DNA of 64,000 nucleotides from Beta vulgaris subsp. vulgaris (lineage: Eukaryota > Streptophyta > Magnoliopsida > Caryophyllales > Amaranthaceae): positions 35,387,660 to 35,451,659 of the forward strand of contig NC_079205.1 in assembly GCF_026745355.1 (NCBI RefSeq), given 5' to 3'. Positions 1-10,423 of this stretch are shown here, piece after piece; position 1 is the stretch's first letter, and each line of letters begins with the position of its first letter. Under the pieces are notes generated by a model. The model saw only the letters and a program-made list of their open reading frames with translations. It ran no database searches and was not told the DNA's origin. Both the position numbers and the translations under genes were made by a program.

Positions 1-729
1 GGTTTTTGATAATATTTTCTCTCTAATTTTTTTTGCCTTTAATTTCTTCACGCCATTTCTCTTTCGCCACCCATGACCCTCGGCCTGCCGTCGACCATGA
101 ACTCTTATATTATTCTGATAATATATATATATTCAGGCCAAACCTAAAGGTCAGCCGCATTAATCCCAATTATCATACGATATTTATGCCCAAACTCAAT
201 CTGGTAATTACCGTGAACGCAGGGAATGTGCGAAGTTGAATTTAGTTTTACTAATCAAACTACTATTTCGCTTAAAAAAATTACCAAAACAATTGAAATT
301 GACCCAACAACAATGCTTATTTGCTTTTTTTTTTTTAATGTAATAACAGTTCTTCAATATTTTGTTTGCTAACTTTTTTACGGTCATACTTTATAATCTT
401 TAGCGGCATATTTATGTTTGATATATTATCATGTGGGATAATCTTATTTGATTCGTTTTCGTGTGTGTTTTGTCTTTTGTGATATGTAATTTTAGATTAA
501 TAGTCAGCGATGTGCAACGGAGCCGCATAAATATCAAATGATAGAAGTTAATTGAAAAAAAACCAGAAGTATGAGATCAGGAGATTCTAATTTTATAGCC
601 TTCAACTATTAATATCATCAAATCTAGTATGGTTTTGTTAGAGTTTAAACACTATCTATGTGTTTATATCTTACTATGAATGACAGTCTTTACTCTGGCT
701 TATTGATGTGCTAAACCTCGTTTTGTATA
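1..729. other. AT-rich non-coding sequence, nothing recognised
   Basis: No convincing coding frame, RNA gene or repeat end is visible. The longest open stretch (33-239, 68 codons) has no recognisable motif and sits in compositionally random sequence, so it is left out. This may be upstream or intronic sequence of the pectinesterase gene whose last exon lies at 7.5-8.2 kb, but no first exon is seen. Confidence 0.5.
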
Positions 730-1034
730 CTTTCTCCGTTTCGAATTAATCGCAACAGTGAACATTTTACACTATTCACAATATGTACTTGGACTAAGTT
801 TTGAACTTTATACATAATAGAAAGCATAGTCAAGTGGGATCTTGTTAGATTCGTCTCGTTAAATACTTTCGTAATATCAACTTTTTATAATTTTTACATA
901 TCTCGTTAAATACTTTTGTAATATCAACTTTTTATAATTTTTACATATATATTATAGTAGATATTAACCGTCAAAGTTATGTCTTGACAAGCGTGAAAAG
1001 TAAATTGTTTGCGATTAAATCGAAACTGAGGAAG
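730..1034. mobile_element. Stowaway-like MITE, copy A
   Basis: The two ends are inverted repeats of about 28 bases: the left end reads CTTTCTCCGTTTCG and the right end CGAAACTGAGGAAG. The repeat continues inward through ATTAATCGCAA and its complement. Both ends abut a TA dinucleotide (728-729 and 1035-1036), the target duplication typical of Tc1/mariner-type Stowaway MITEs. There is no coding capacity. The core phrase with ATCTTGTTAGATTC recurs in copies B (1193-1452) and C (8516-9523), so this is one family with three local copies in the same orientation. Confidence 0.85.
854..947. repeat. 47-bp direct duplication inside MITE copy A
   Basis: A segment starting TCTCGTTAAATACTTT and ending TTTTTACATA occurs twice head to tail (854-900 and 901-947) with one difference. 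Copies B and C of the MITE have a single version, so the duplication is private to this copy. Confidence 0.85.
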
Positions 1035-1192
1035 TATGCAACATTATTTTGATTTTAATGGTTGTCAATGTACAACTTTGAAATATAATATTATTAATAT
1101 TAATTTATAAAAATTAGAAACAAAGTCGATATTTTAAAAGTATAAATTGAGATTAATGCAACAATATTTTGCATTATAACATTTATTTTCTA

Positions 1193-1452
1193 CTTCCTCC
1201 ATTTAGAAATATATAGGTACACTATTTCCATAGTGTTTACTATTCACATTTTACACTTTGATTATCTTTAGTGGCTTATATTTTAGGAAAAGCATAGTCG
1301 TATGGGATCTTGTTAAATTCATCTAAATGTATATTTTTTTAATATTTTTTTATAATTTTTACTTATTGATAATTGAAGATATTAACGTTTGAAACCATAC
1401 ATCGACAAGCGTGAAAATATGAAACGGTGCAACTATTTCTACATGGAGGAAG
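1193..1452. mobile_element. Stowaway-like MITE, copy B
   Basis: The left end begins CTTCCTCCATTTAG and the right end finishes CATGGAGGAAG. Each is flanked by TA (1191-1192 and 1453-1454). The interior shares the ATCTTGTTAAATTCATCT segment and the CGACAAGCGTGAAAA segment with copy A. It is about 45 bp shorter than copy A because it lacks the internal duplication. No coding sequence is present. Confidence 0.8.
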
Positions 1453-1612
1453 TATATCTTAGTGAAAAATGTGACCAATGTTTAGTTATGGTAAAGTCAA
1501 AGTGTTGTAAATTAGAAAACAAAGGTATGATGTGGTGAGACATGGTTATATATATCGAATTCAAAAAAGGAATTACTATTTTTTTCCTCAACATGTCCGA
1601 ACCCAAAGGCAG

Positions 1613-2182
1613 CAATGGGCTGTGTAAACAGACTCACTGCACAGGGCCCCCAAGTCAATAAGGCCTCCAAATCAATTTATAATCCTGTTGTTGTGATAGA
1701 ATAGCAAAGGTTTAATTTATGTTATAGCACATTGGTACTACCTCTTATAATGATACCTTGTATTCGTATTTAGTCAATAGTTCAAATACTACGAGTTAGC
1801 TTTTGAGCACTCTTTTTTCCTCTTTTATTTATATGCAATCAAATTAATAAAAGCAAGTATGCTTTTCTCTCAAAAAAACAATTATCATTTTCGTAGGAAA
1901 TTATCAACACTATAAATTTCTTTTTTTTTTTCACCAAATTAACTCATAATATTTTCCATTTTTTACATTCAATTTCTAAATGATGCCAAAGATTTACTCG
2001 TTCTTAGGTACTATTAGTTTATTCTCAATTATGAATGTTGTCGTTTGAAATAACAAATATGACATTATATACCTCGCATGTATTTTTACATATGCCGTAA
2101 TTATATATTCTAAAAGTTTTTGGAGCCTAAATTTGAAATTAGCATAGGGCCTTTGAATTGTTTAAGACGGTCATGCCCAATG
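1613..2182. mobile_element. possible non-autonomous hAT-type element
   Basis: The left end (CAATGGGC..., then CAGGGCCCCCAAG about 25 bases in) resembles the reverse complement of the right end (CATTGGGC..., then AAAGGCCCTATGC). Short GGGCC-rich subterminal motifs of this kind are common in plant hAT elements, and a hAT transposase remnant with a GGGCCCTAGGCG motif lies at 53.8 kb. No 8-bp target duplication is obvious and there is no ORF. The call rests on weak terminal similarity only. Confidence 0.35.
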
Positions 2183-2287
2183 ATGACCCAACACGATAAT
2201 AAACAAAATTTATAGTTATTTGAATGACTCCTCATTTGATAAGTCTAATGAGATTTGTAAATAATTAAAGATTATATAAACTTAGAT

Positions 2288-2301
2288 AATTGTATAATTC
2301 T
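2288..2301. repeat. 14-bp target-site duplication of LINE-1 (left copy)
   Basis: AATTGTATAATTCT here is repeated exactly at 7381-7394, directly after the poly(A) tail. It marks both ends of the LINE and shows that the element is not 5'-truncated relative to its insertion. Confidence 0.93.
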
Positions 2302-2552
2302 GTCCTCCATCCCCACCTCCTCTTTGGTACCGACACCACAACCATTCGCTAAGGATCACCACCTTATATATAAAAAATGCCTAGGAACAATATGGCAATA
2401 AAGGAAACATAAGAAGCAACTATACCATTTCAAATTGGAATTGTCACCTGAGAATACTTAACAAAGAAGTAGGAGAAGTACTCTGTAGGATTCAATGGAA
2501 CCGTAATTTGGTTATTTCTGCAAAATTTTCCTCAATACAGCGTATTGGTGCC

Positions 2553-3858
2553 ATGGAAAGGAAATCCAGTGGAAGTAATCAAGGGAGTAAAAATGGAAAA
2601 GGTAAGGAGAAGCTTAGAGGCCCTACTTTTGACTCTCAAGCTTTGAGAACAAGATCAATGGAGGACATCTTAGGTATTGAGGCACTTGATTTTGTCCTGG
2701 GAATCGGTCAACCTTTGACACCTCAATCATCTTTGAATGAGATTAGAGTGCAATCTGAAATCAAACATACATTCAATGAATGGCTTCAATCCATTCATCG
2801 GACTTCTGATCAGGTGAGAACTCAAACTGCTCGAGGAAATGCTGGCTGAGAAAGGTATGGTTTCTACACATATTTTTCAGCAAGTAGATGATGTTGTAAA
2901 TGTGGATAAGGAGGAAGATAATGATGATGTGAGTGAGATTAGAAAAGAGGATATCAATCAGAAGGAACCTGTTACTATTGAACTTGAGGATATACAAGAG
3001 GAGATTGAATTCTGGAATTCTTCCATAATTTGTTATGTGTTAGGAGCTAGTCCTCCTAGTCATGTCATGGAAGGTTATGTAAGGAGAATATGGAGGAACT
3101 ACAAAGTGGATAAGGTTGTAATGGTCAAGAGAGGGATGTTTCTGGTGCGATTCCAGACAATGGATGCTAGAGATCAAGTCTTAGAAGGCCATTTCTTCTT
3201 TGACAAGAAACCTTTGATAATGAAACCACGGACCTATGAAATTGATTTTGAGAAGGAGGATATCAAATCAGTTTCAGTATGGGTTCAATTGAAGGTTAAC
3301 TTGAAGTATTGGGGTGAGAAATCATTGCATAAGATTGCATCTCAGATTGGAGATCCAATTAAGAGAGATGGTGCCACTAGAAACAGAGAAAAACTACAGT
3401 ATGCTCGAATCTTAATTGAGATAAAGATGGATCAGACACTACCTGAATATGTGCAGTTCTGGAATGAAAAAGGGGAGCTAACTGAAGTTCCAGTAGTATT
3501 TGAGTGGAAACCAATGCAATGTGCTCATTGTAAGGGTTTTGGCCATTTAGATGAGGTGTGTAGATTGAGAAAACCTAAGCAGGTATGGAAACCTAAGAAT
3601 AAAGAGGTTGTACCAGGTGAGGCTAAGGTTGTAACACAAACACATGGAGTAGAGAAGGAAGTGCAGAGGGATATAGATCCAGAAGGATTCCAAAGAGCAT
3701 TAAGACCTATAAGAGTCAGGCAATCTTTAGGTCCTCCCACTACAACACAAAACACATTTCAAGCACTACTAGCAGATGCTGAAGATAATGCCGTTGAGAG
3801 GAGTGAAATGCAAGCAATCACAAGAGGAGGGGGAGAACCTCCTATACTGAATGGATAG
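2553..3858 (+). pseudogene. LINE-1 ORF1: DUF4283 / zinc-knuckle RNA-binding protein, frameshifted
   Basis: ORF1 of plant L1 elements encodes a nucleic-acid-binding chaperone that packages the transcript. The start chosen is the ATG at 2553, where the protein begins MERKSSG; this parallels the N-terminus of the intact LINE-2 ORF1 (both carry an SDSQA/FDSQA...TRS motif). The frame stops at 2849 and the rest continues in another frame from about 2810-2840, so one net frameshift lies there. The DUF4283 segment starts near EDIQEEIEFWNSSIICYV. The knuckle CAHCKGFGHLDEVC fits C-x2-C-x4-H-x4-C. The stop codon overlaps the ORF2 start by 8 nt. Confidence 0.88.
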
Positions 3859-6800
3859 AGTCTTGTGCTGGAATGTAAGGGGCCTCAACAGTTCCAGGAA
3901 GCAGGTGGAAGTGAGGAATTACATCCACAAGACTGCAGCAGGGATTGTTGGCCTCTTAGAGACCAAGGTTAAAGCTCATAACCTTGGAAAAGTGTATAAC
4001 AAGTGTTTACTGGTTGGTGCTTCACCTCGAATTCTAGTTGGAATGATAGAGGTAGAATTCTGATAGCATGAAAACCTACTAGTTTTCATCTGACTATATG
4101 CAAATGCTCTGCACAACTCATTCATTATTACATTAAACCTGTTAATGGAAGTATGGGGTTCTTCATTACATTCATTTATGGCTTTAATGAGAGAAATAGC
4201 AGAGTGGAACTATGGGAAGACTTGAAGGCTATTAATACAATTGAACCATGGGTGATATGTGGTGATTTCAATTGTATAATAAGTACTGAAGAGAGGATAG
4301 GAGCTCCTGTAAGGGAGGCTGAAATGGCAGATATGAGAGAATGCTTGATGTTTTGTGGTTTACAAGGTATCAAAAGCACAGGTAACTTTTTCACATGGAA
4401 TAATAAACAGGAAGGAGGTAGTAGAGTGTTTTCTAAGCTTGATAGAGTGATAGCAAACCAAGCTTGGATAGATGGTTATCCATCAGCTGAAGTCTCTTTT
4501 CAGAATGAAGGAGAGTTTGATCATACACCAGCTCTACTTATTGTATATCCAATTGATATAACAGGTAGAAAACCTTTTAAATACTTCACCATGTGGAGGA
4601 CATCTCCTCAGTTCATGGATATCATTATAAGGGTATGGAATGGAACAATTCAGGGTACAAAGATGTATCAAGTGATGAGGAAATTGAGAAGCACTAAGGC
4701 AGAGTTGAAAATATTGAATAAAGAAGGATTTTCTGATATTCAAGCAGCTGATATACAAGCTTACAATAAACTGATGAGAGCCTAACAGCAGTTACACATG
4801 GATCTAAGAGATCTTCAGAAGGCTGAGGAGGAGTTGAGAACTATAAAGAAGTATAAAGAAACTCATCAGGCATATCTGGAATTTTTATCCCAGAAAGCTA
4901 AAGCAAGTTGGATCAAGGATGGAGATGAGAACACCTCCTTGTTCCATCAGAGCATAAGGGCAAGAAGATTACAGAATCAGATACATGGAATATATGATGC
5001 TGAAGGAACATGGTGTGATAACTCAAATGCTATCTCCCAAGCATTTCTCACCTATTATCAGGAGCTTTTGGGTGGTAATATGACAGGAAGAAAACATGTC
5101 CTACAGGAAATAGTTCAAGAAGGACCTCTCATTACAGATGATCATAGGGCTATCTTAACTGCTCCATACACTGTGGAGGAGGTTAAAAAAGCTTTATTCT
5201 CTATTCCAGGTTGTAAAGCACCAGGCACAGATGGATTTGGCTCCTACTTCTACAGGGATGCATGGTCAGTAATAGGAGAAGAAGTGGTGGCAGCAGTACT
5301 AGATGTGCTTCAGAGTGGGAATTTATTGAAAGAGGTAAATACTACTGTTATCACACTAATTCCCAAGAACAAATGCCCTAAAAATATTACAGAATTTAGA
5401 CCTATTTCTTGTTGTAATACATTGTACAAATGTATTACTAAGGTCTTATGTAATAGGTTAAGGAATGTTTTACCTGATTTGGTCATGGAGAATCAGGGAG
5501 GATTTGTCCATGGGAGACACATTATCCATAATATTATGGTAATTCAGGATCTAGTAAAACATTATGGAAGGAAACATGTTCAACCTAGTTGCTTGCTGAA
5601 AATTGATCTACAAAAAGCATATGACACAGTTAATTGGGAGTTCCTTCAAGAGATGCTGGATGGTTTGGGCTTTCCTTTACAATTTAGGAAGCTGGTGATG
5701 GAGTGTGTTACAACACCAAAATTTTCATTAATGATAAATGGAAATATGGAAGGACTTTTTAAGTCCAATAGAGGGCTAAGGCAAGGGGACCCAATTTTCC
5801 CCTTGCTTTTTGTTCTTTGTATGGAGTATCTTGCTAGGATACTGAAGAAGGTGGGTGATTTTGAGCACTTTCAGTATCATCCAAGGTGCAAGGCAGTGAA
5901 ATTAACTCACATGTGCTTTGCTGATGATCTCATCATGTGCTGTAAAGGGGAGTTTGCATCAACATACTTATTACTGAGAGCTTTTAAACTGTTTTCTGAA
6001 ACTACTGGATTATAAGCTAATGTTGGGAAGTCTACCCTTTATACATGTGGGATAAATAGTAGAGAACAGGAGAGATTGGTTGATGTATCTGGCTTTCAAT
6101 TGCACAATCTTCCCTTCAAGTACCCGGGGGTACCAATTTGTGCAAAGAGAATCACCTCTACTCAATGTGAAGTTTTGATAAAGAAAATGATTGCTAGGAT
6201 AAGAATCTGGAGCAGTAGAAACTTATCTTATATAGCCAGGATGCAATTGGTTAACTCAGTTCTTATGAGTCTACATCAGTAATGGGCTCAAGTATTTGTT
6301 CTTCCACAACAAGTACTGTAGAGAGTCATTCCGATTTGTAGAGCATACTTATGGAGTGGCCAATACTTTACTATGAAGTCAGGAAATGTAGCTTGGGAGA
6401 ATATATGTAAACCTAAGAAGGCAGTGGGTCTGGGGTTTAGAGATGTATTCACCTGGAATACAGCTTGTCTTGCTAAGATGTGTGGGCCATAGCTACTAAG
6501 CAAGACAGTGTATGGATGAAATAGGTACACGCAGTGTACATTAGGGAGGCAGAATGGTTGGATTACGTTCCTACAGATAATTCTTGCTGGTATTGGAGGA
6601 AGTTATGCTCTGTTAAAGAGCAATTGAAGCAAGTATACAGTCAGGCTGAGTTCAGAAGCATGAATCATTTTCTAGTGAAGATGGTATATGAGAAGTGGAA
6701 AGGTGAACAAGAAAGAGTTGCTTGGGATGGCATAGTATGGAACAGACTTAGTCTACCTAAACACAAGTTCATTATATGGTTAGCCATTCAAGAGAGGTTG

Positions 6801-7217
6801 CAAACCAAAACAAGATTAGCATCAATTGGCATCACCAGCAATGCTTTATGTCTCTTGTGTGGTCAAGCAAGAGAAGATCATCAACATCTCTTCTTTAGAT
6901 GCAAGTTCAGCTCAGAGTGTTTGAAACACTTAAAAACCTGGTTGAAATACTCAGCTCAGTTTGAAGATTTAAATCAGTTGATTAGATGGAATCAACACAA
7001 CAGGAGAACAAAGTTTCAAAAGCAAGTAATATTAGCAGGTGTAAATGCCATGGTCTATGTGATTTGGCAAAGTAGAAATAAGGTTTATTGGGAACAATGT
7101 GTTCCTACTATTCATGTAAGCTGTAAGCAAGTAGAGCAAATAGTTAAAGCTAGAGTAATTGCTGTTCTTCCTCAAAAAATATCGAGGCAAGACAATAACT
7201 GGTTTCACAGTTTGTAA
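3851..7217 (+). pseudogene. LINE-1 ORF2: endonuclease-reverse transcriptase, multiply broken
   Basis: ORF2 proteins nick target DNA and prime reverse transcription from the nick. The N-terminus (MDRVLCWNVRGLN, LLETKV) is an exonuclease-endonuclease-phosphatase fold. GDFN lies near 4261 and FDHTP near 4520. The RT region shows FRPISCCNTLYKCITK, KIDLQKAYDTVNWEF, RGLRQGDP and the catalytic FADD at about 5917-5928. A zf-RVT region follows (CLLCG...HQHLFFRC, about 6850-6900). Against LINE-2 there is a frameshift near 4020, an in-frame TGA at a Trp position near 4068, TAA at 4783, TAA at 6013, TAA at 6280, and further shifts between 6283 and 6533. The gene is non-functional. Confidence 0.92.
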
Positions 7218-7380
7218 TGGTTAGATATGCTTGGAAGTGTGTTTCCTAGCTTGTTTGTACTTGGCTTAGGGCGAGGGAGTCCAACCTAGTTGGTTTGCCT
7301 CCCCTTTGATGAGTTTGGTTGTAAATTGATGATTCATATATCTAATCTCTTACTTGCCTAGCAAAAAAAAAAAAAAAAAA
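7218..7380 (+). other. LINE-1 3' UTR with two-tier hairpin and poly(A)
   Basis: A stem CCAAC/GTTGG (7281-7285 with 7289-7293, loop CTA) sits inside an outer GGGAG/CTCCC pairing (7275-7279 with 7299-7303). The inner stem is identical in LINE-2 although the flanking UTR has diverged. 3' hairpins of this kind are known RT recognition sites in several LINE families; that role here is inferred. Confidence 0.7.
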
Positions 7381-7501
7381 AATTGTATAATTCTAATGCT
7401 ATTTTTTTTTTCTATTCTTGTATATCCCAAAGGTGCTAGCTAGAATTGGTCTAGGAGAGTTATTATATATTTACATAAATTTTCCATGACTACGCATGCA
7501 G

Positions 7502-8197
7502 CTGTTTCAGGAGAACGATTTGTGGGTATCGGCATCACCTTTGTGAACACAGTAGGTCCAGCAAAACACCAAGCAGTAGCTGTGCGAAGCAACGCAGACC
7601 TCTCAACATTCTACAAATGCAGTTTCATCGCCTACCAAGATACGCTCTACGTACACTCCATGAGGCAATTCTACAGAGAATGCGACATTTATGGTACAAT
7701 TGATTTTATCTTTGGAAATTGCTGCTTGTGTTTTCCAAAACTGCAATCTCTACGCTCGAAAACCCATGCCTTACCAAAAGAACAGTTTCACAGCCCAAGG
7801 GCGGTCCGACCCTAATCAAAACACAGGTATTTCCATCCATAATTGTACTCTTCAAGCTGCACTCGATTTGGCGATGGACTTAAACTCATCCTTCGTATGT
7901 TACCTTGGTCGACCTTGGCATAATTACTCGAGGACTGTTTACATGCAATCGTACATCAGCGATGTCATTAATCCTTTAGGATGGTTAGCATGGAATACTA
8001 CCGTAGGGCTTGATAATGTTTTCTATGGTGAATTTGAGAATTATGGCCCAGGAGCTAATACTAGCATGAGGGTACAATGGATGGGTTATAAGTTAATGAA
8101 TGCATCTGAGGCTATGAATTTCACCGTGTACAATTTTACAATGGGAGATGCTTGGTTGCATTACTCGAATGTACCTTTTAGTGCCGGATTACTGTAA
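7502..8197 (+). pseudogene. pectinesterase (pectin methylesterase), last exon, one frameshift
   Basis: Pectinesterases (PF01095, CE8) de-esterify homogalacturonan in the cell wall. The exon starts after an AG at 7500-7501, at the place where many plant PME genes have their intron. It reads [15 protein letters not shown], then [46 protein letters not shown] and a C-terminal WLHYSNVPFSAGLL before the stop. The catalytic Asp of QDTL and of DFIFGN and the Arg of LGRPW are present. One extra T at 7719-7720, just after DFIFGN, shifts the frame (7486-type frame before, 7691-type frame after). With one base removed the exon would be fully open. The first exon, with any PMEI domain, is not found; LINE-1 and MITEs occupy the expected region. 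This is either a recent pseudogene or a sequencing error in a live gene. Confidence 0.9.
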
Positions 8198-8515
8198 GTT
8201 CTATACTAATTAAGCTCCAAGTCCAGGATTAATTGTGTATGCTTGATGTTCAAGGTTTAGTATAAGTTGTGTACTCAGGTTTTGTGATAATAATATGATA
8301 ATTTTTCCATTTATCTTAGTAATTAGTAATGGATATGATTCCATGCATAAATTTATTTCTTGGTGGAAAGAGGGGCATAATATAAAATTAAAACCAAGCA
8401 TTACAAAGTACATGTCTGTAATTGGTACAAAGGTCAATCAATAGGATAGAATCTGCCTTCAACATTTGCAATTAGGCTTTGCTTATGCCTAGTTTTGGTA
8501 TTGGCTTATATCCTA
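8198..8515. other. pectinesterase 3' flank
   Basis: This is AT-rich sequence after the stop codon, with no further coding frame. It probably holds the 3' UTR; no unambiguous poly(A) signal can be assigned by eye. Confidence 0.4.
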
Positions 8516-9523
8516 CTCCCTCGGTTCTTTTTCTATTTCAACAAAGGAATTTTAAACTATTTATTCACCATTCTTTCCCTATTTATTGTAATTTTTACAT
8601 ACAAAAAATTTAGTCATATGAGGTCTTGTTAGATTCATCTCAATATATACTTTCAAAATATCAAATTTTAAAATTTTTAGGAAAATTCGCACTGGTAGGC
8701 TCTTATTCTTGAGAACCTCCAATGATAGATTTAACTTTTTTTGCTTCCAATTGCTACGCCTTAGTTTTACTAATTACCCAAATGTAGTATAAATGAGGCT
8801 TAAATGTTAATTTCATGTTTAATTTTAATAATTCTGTTGAGTTTTGCCTGAGCCCAACTAACCATGGTTATTTTAGGTAAATAAAGTAGGCCAATATTAA
8901 TCTTTATGGTGAATCATGTCAATCTTGGTATATTTTTAGTAGTACGCATACTCTTCATGTGCTTTTCTAATAAATTAAAAGAGTCAATATTCTTTGACTT
9001 CTAAAATATATAATGGATATCTAAGGGGAAAAACTACACATTGATATTATAGTGAGAAGACGAATTTGCCATGGAGTTTTTCATAGAAAAAAAAAGAACA
9101 AGGAACGTGAGTGACAGTCAGAACTTCATACGACAACGCGTCCCATAATGGGAAGGAGAGATTAGGCTGGAGAGAAAGTGAAATTAGAATTGGAGGAAAG
9201 AAATTTTGCTAGTCAGTTATTATTCTAGACCTAAATAAATCATGGTTAGTAGAGTTTAGGCAAAACTTAACAGAATTTTTAAAGTTAAACATGAAATTAA
9301 CGTTTAAGCCCCATTAATGTTACATTGGGGGTAACTAGGAAAACTGAGGCCTAGCAATAGGAAGGAAAAAAAGGTTGAATCTACCATTGCGAATTCTCAA
9401 GAATAGTAAAGCCTAACATTGGGAATTTTTTAGCAAAAAATAATTAAAGATATTAACAGTTAAAAGTTACGCATTGACAAATGTGACAACTCAATTGTTG
9501 CAATAGATATAAAATAGAGGAAA
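8516..9523. mobile_element. Stowaway-like MITE, copy C (split by a nested element)
   Basis: The left end CTCCCTCGGTTCT follows TA at 8514-8515. The right end AAAATAGAGGAAA precedes TA at 9524-9525. The first ~165 bp, with TCTTGTTAGATTCATCTC, and the last ~90 bp, with GATATTAACAG, match copies A and B. The middle is foreign and is annotated separately (8681-9431). Confidence 0.75.
8681..9431. mobile_element. foldback / MULE-type non-autonomous element with ~210-bp inverted arms
   Basis: The left arm (8681 to about 8890) and right arm (about 9222-9431) are long inverted repeats. TATTCTTGAGAA, ATGGTAGATT, TTAATTTCATGTTTAA, GTTTTGCC and CTAACCATG all recur in reverse complement in the same order. 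The ~330-bp centre has no ORF. It interrupts Stowaway copy C, so it inserted later. Long terminal inverted repeats without transposase suggest a Mutator-type or foldback element. The flanks AATTTTTAG and AATTTTTTAG suggest a target duplication of about 9 bp, but the exact ends are ambiguous. Confidence 0.7.
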
Positions 9524-9604
9524 TATGAAATAAGTGCTATCTAAAAGCTTTGCTTATTTCGATATCACCTTAAGTTGTAACACAAGTTGATTTTTGAGAG
9601 GATC

Positions 9605-9700
9605 AGGGTTGGATGAGTTGGTAAGGCTGTTGCCTTCCACCCATCACACCATGGTTCAATATTGATCATCAAACCCCCTCCCCCCTAAGGCACTTGATCA
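9605..9700 (+). repeat. possible tRNA-derived SINE head
   Basis: GGATGAGTTGG (9611-9621) resembles a pol III A box and GGTTCAATATT (9653-9663) a degenerate B box, about 40 bp apart as in tRNAs and plant SINEs. There is no cloverleaf, so it is not a tRNA gene. No clear poly(A) or target duplication is seen. Confidence 0.3.
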
Positions 9701-9861
9701 AGAAGAATCAATCACCTTGATATTGGAATCCATGGGGTTCATTTTATTTATTTGCATCTAAGCAAGAATTTATCTCTTGTGTTACTTGGCTTGTTGATGA
9801 AGTCATATAAATCTTGCTTAGAATATATTTATTACTTTATTAGAATTAATAATAAGTCAGT

Positions 9862-9866
9862 GGTTT
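9862..9866. repeat. 5-bp target duplication of the solo LTR (GGTTT, left)
   Basis: GGTTT occurs directly before the LTR and again at 12704-12708 directly after it. This proves the insertion boundaries and shows that the element was once complete. Confidence 0.9.
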
Positions 9867-10415
9867 TGTAATATCCTAAAAACTTAAATGTATTTAGGTA
9901 AATAATTAATTATAATAAGTAGTTAAAATATTTATTATTTTATCGTTTCACTAATTAAGAAAAATATAGTAAAACGATTATAGAATTACAACATAAAAAT
10001 TACCAACTTAACATGTTAATGTCTAAGTGACGATAATTTATATTTTGCGATTTCATGAATTAAACAAGAAGGTTAGTTAAAATATATTTTGTTGTCAAAT
10101 CAATAAAGCACAAATTTCCATATTTCACTAAAATTCTACAAAGCCACGTGAAGTGGATGAAGAGTAGTACAATTTTCTGATTTTGGTTACAAAATAAAGA
10201 AAAAAAAGAGAAAAAGCTTTCATGGTCAACTACTTAATAACTTTTGCCTTCTTCCTTACTCTTTCATGGGCACTTGGCAAGCATGCCAACCTCCTCCATT
10301 CTTTTTCTCTGCCAAAAATCTGTCATCCAATCCATCTCCTTCCTCAAGTAAAAAATTCAGAATTATTTACTCCAATTTTCTCCTCCCAACTACTGATTTA
10401 GTGTTCTTAAACTCA

Positions 10416-10423
10416 CTATAAGT
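10416..10423 (+). promoter_or_regulatory. TATA-like box in solo LTR
   Basis: CTATAAGT precedes the pyrimidine-rich leader. The sister LTR has CTATAGAT at the corresponding place. A solo LTR keeps its promoter and could transcribe rightward into flanking sequence; this is inferred. Confidence 0.5.

Larger units (their letters stand above)
2302..7380 (+). mobile_element. L1-type LINE (LINE-1), complete but decayed
   Basis: This is a non-LTR retrotransposon of about 5.1 kb. It has a 5' leader (2302-2552), an ORF1 with DUF4283 and a zinc knuckle, an ORF2 with endonuclease, reverse transcriptase and C-terminal zf-RVT domains, a short 3' UTR and a poly(A) tail (about 7363-7380). An exact 14-bp target duplication bounds it. 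It belongs to the same family as LINE-2 (13813-18706): both ORFs align along their length and the 3' UTR hairpin is shared. ORF1 carries a frameshift and ORF2 several stops and frameshifts, so this copy is dead. It sits immediately 5' of the pectinesterase exon, most likely inside that gene's intron. Confidence 0.93.

Noticed and set aside
9605..9700. tRNA gene
   Set aside because: A- and B-box-like motifs are present, but no acceptor stem or anticodon arm can be folded by eye. It is kept only as a weak SINE suggestion.
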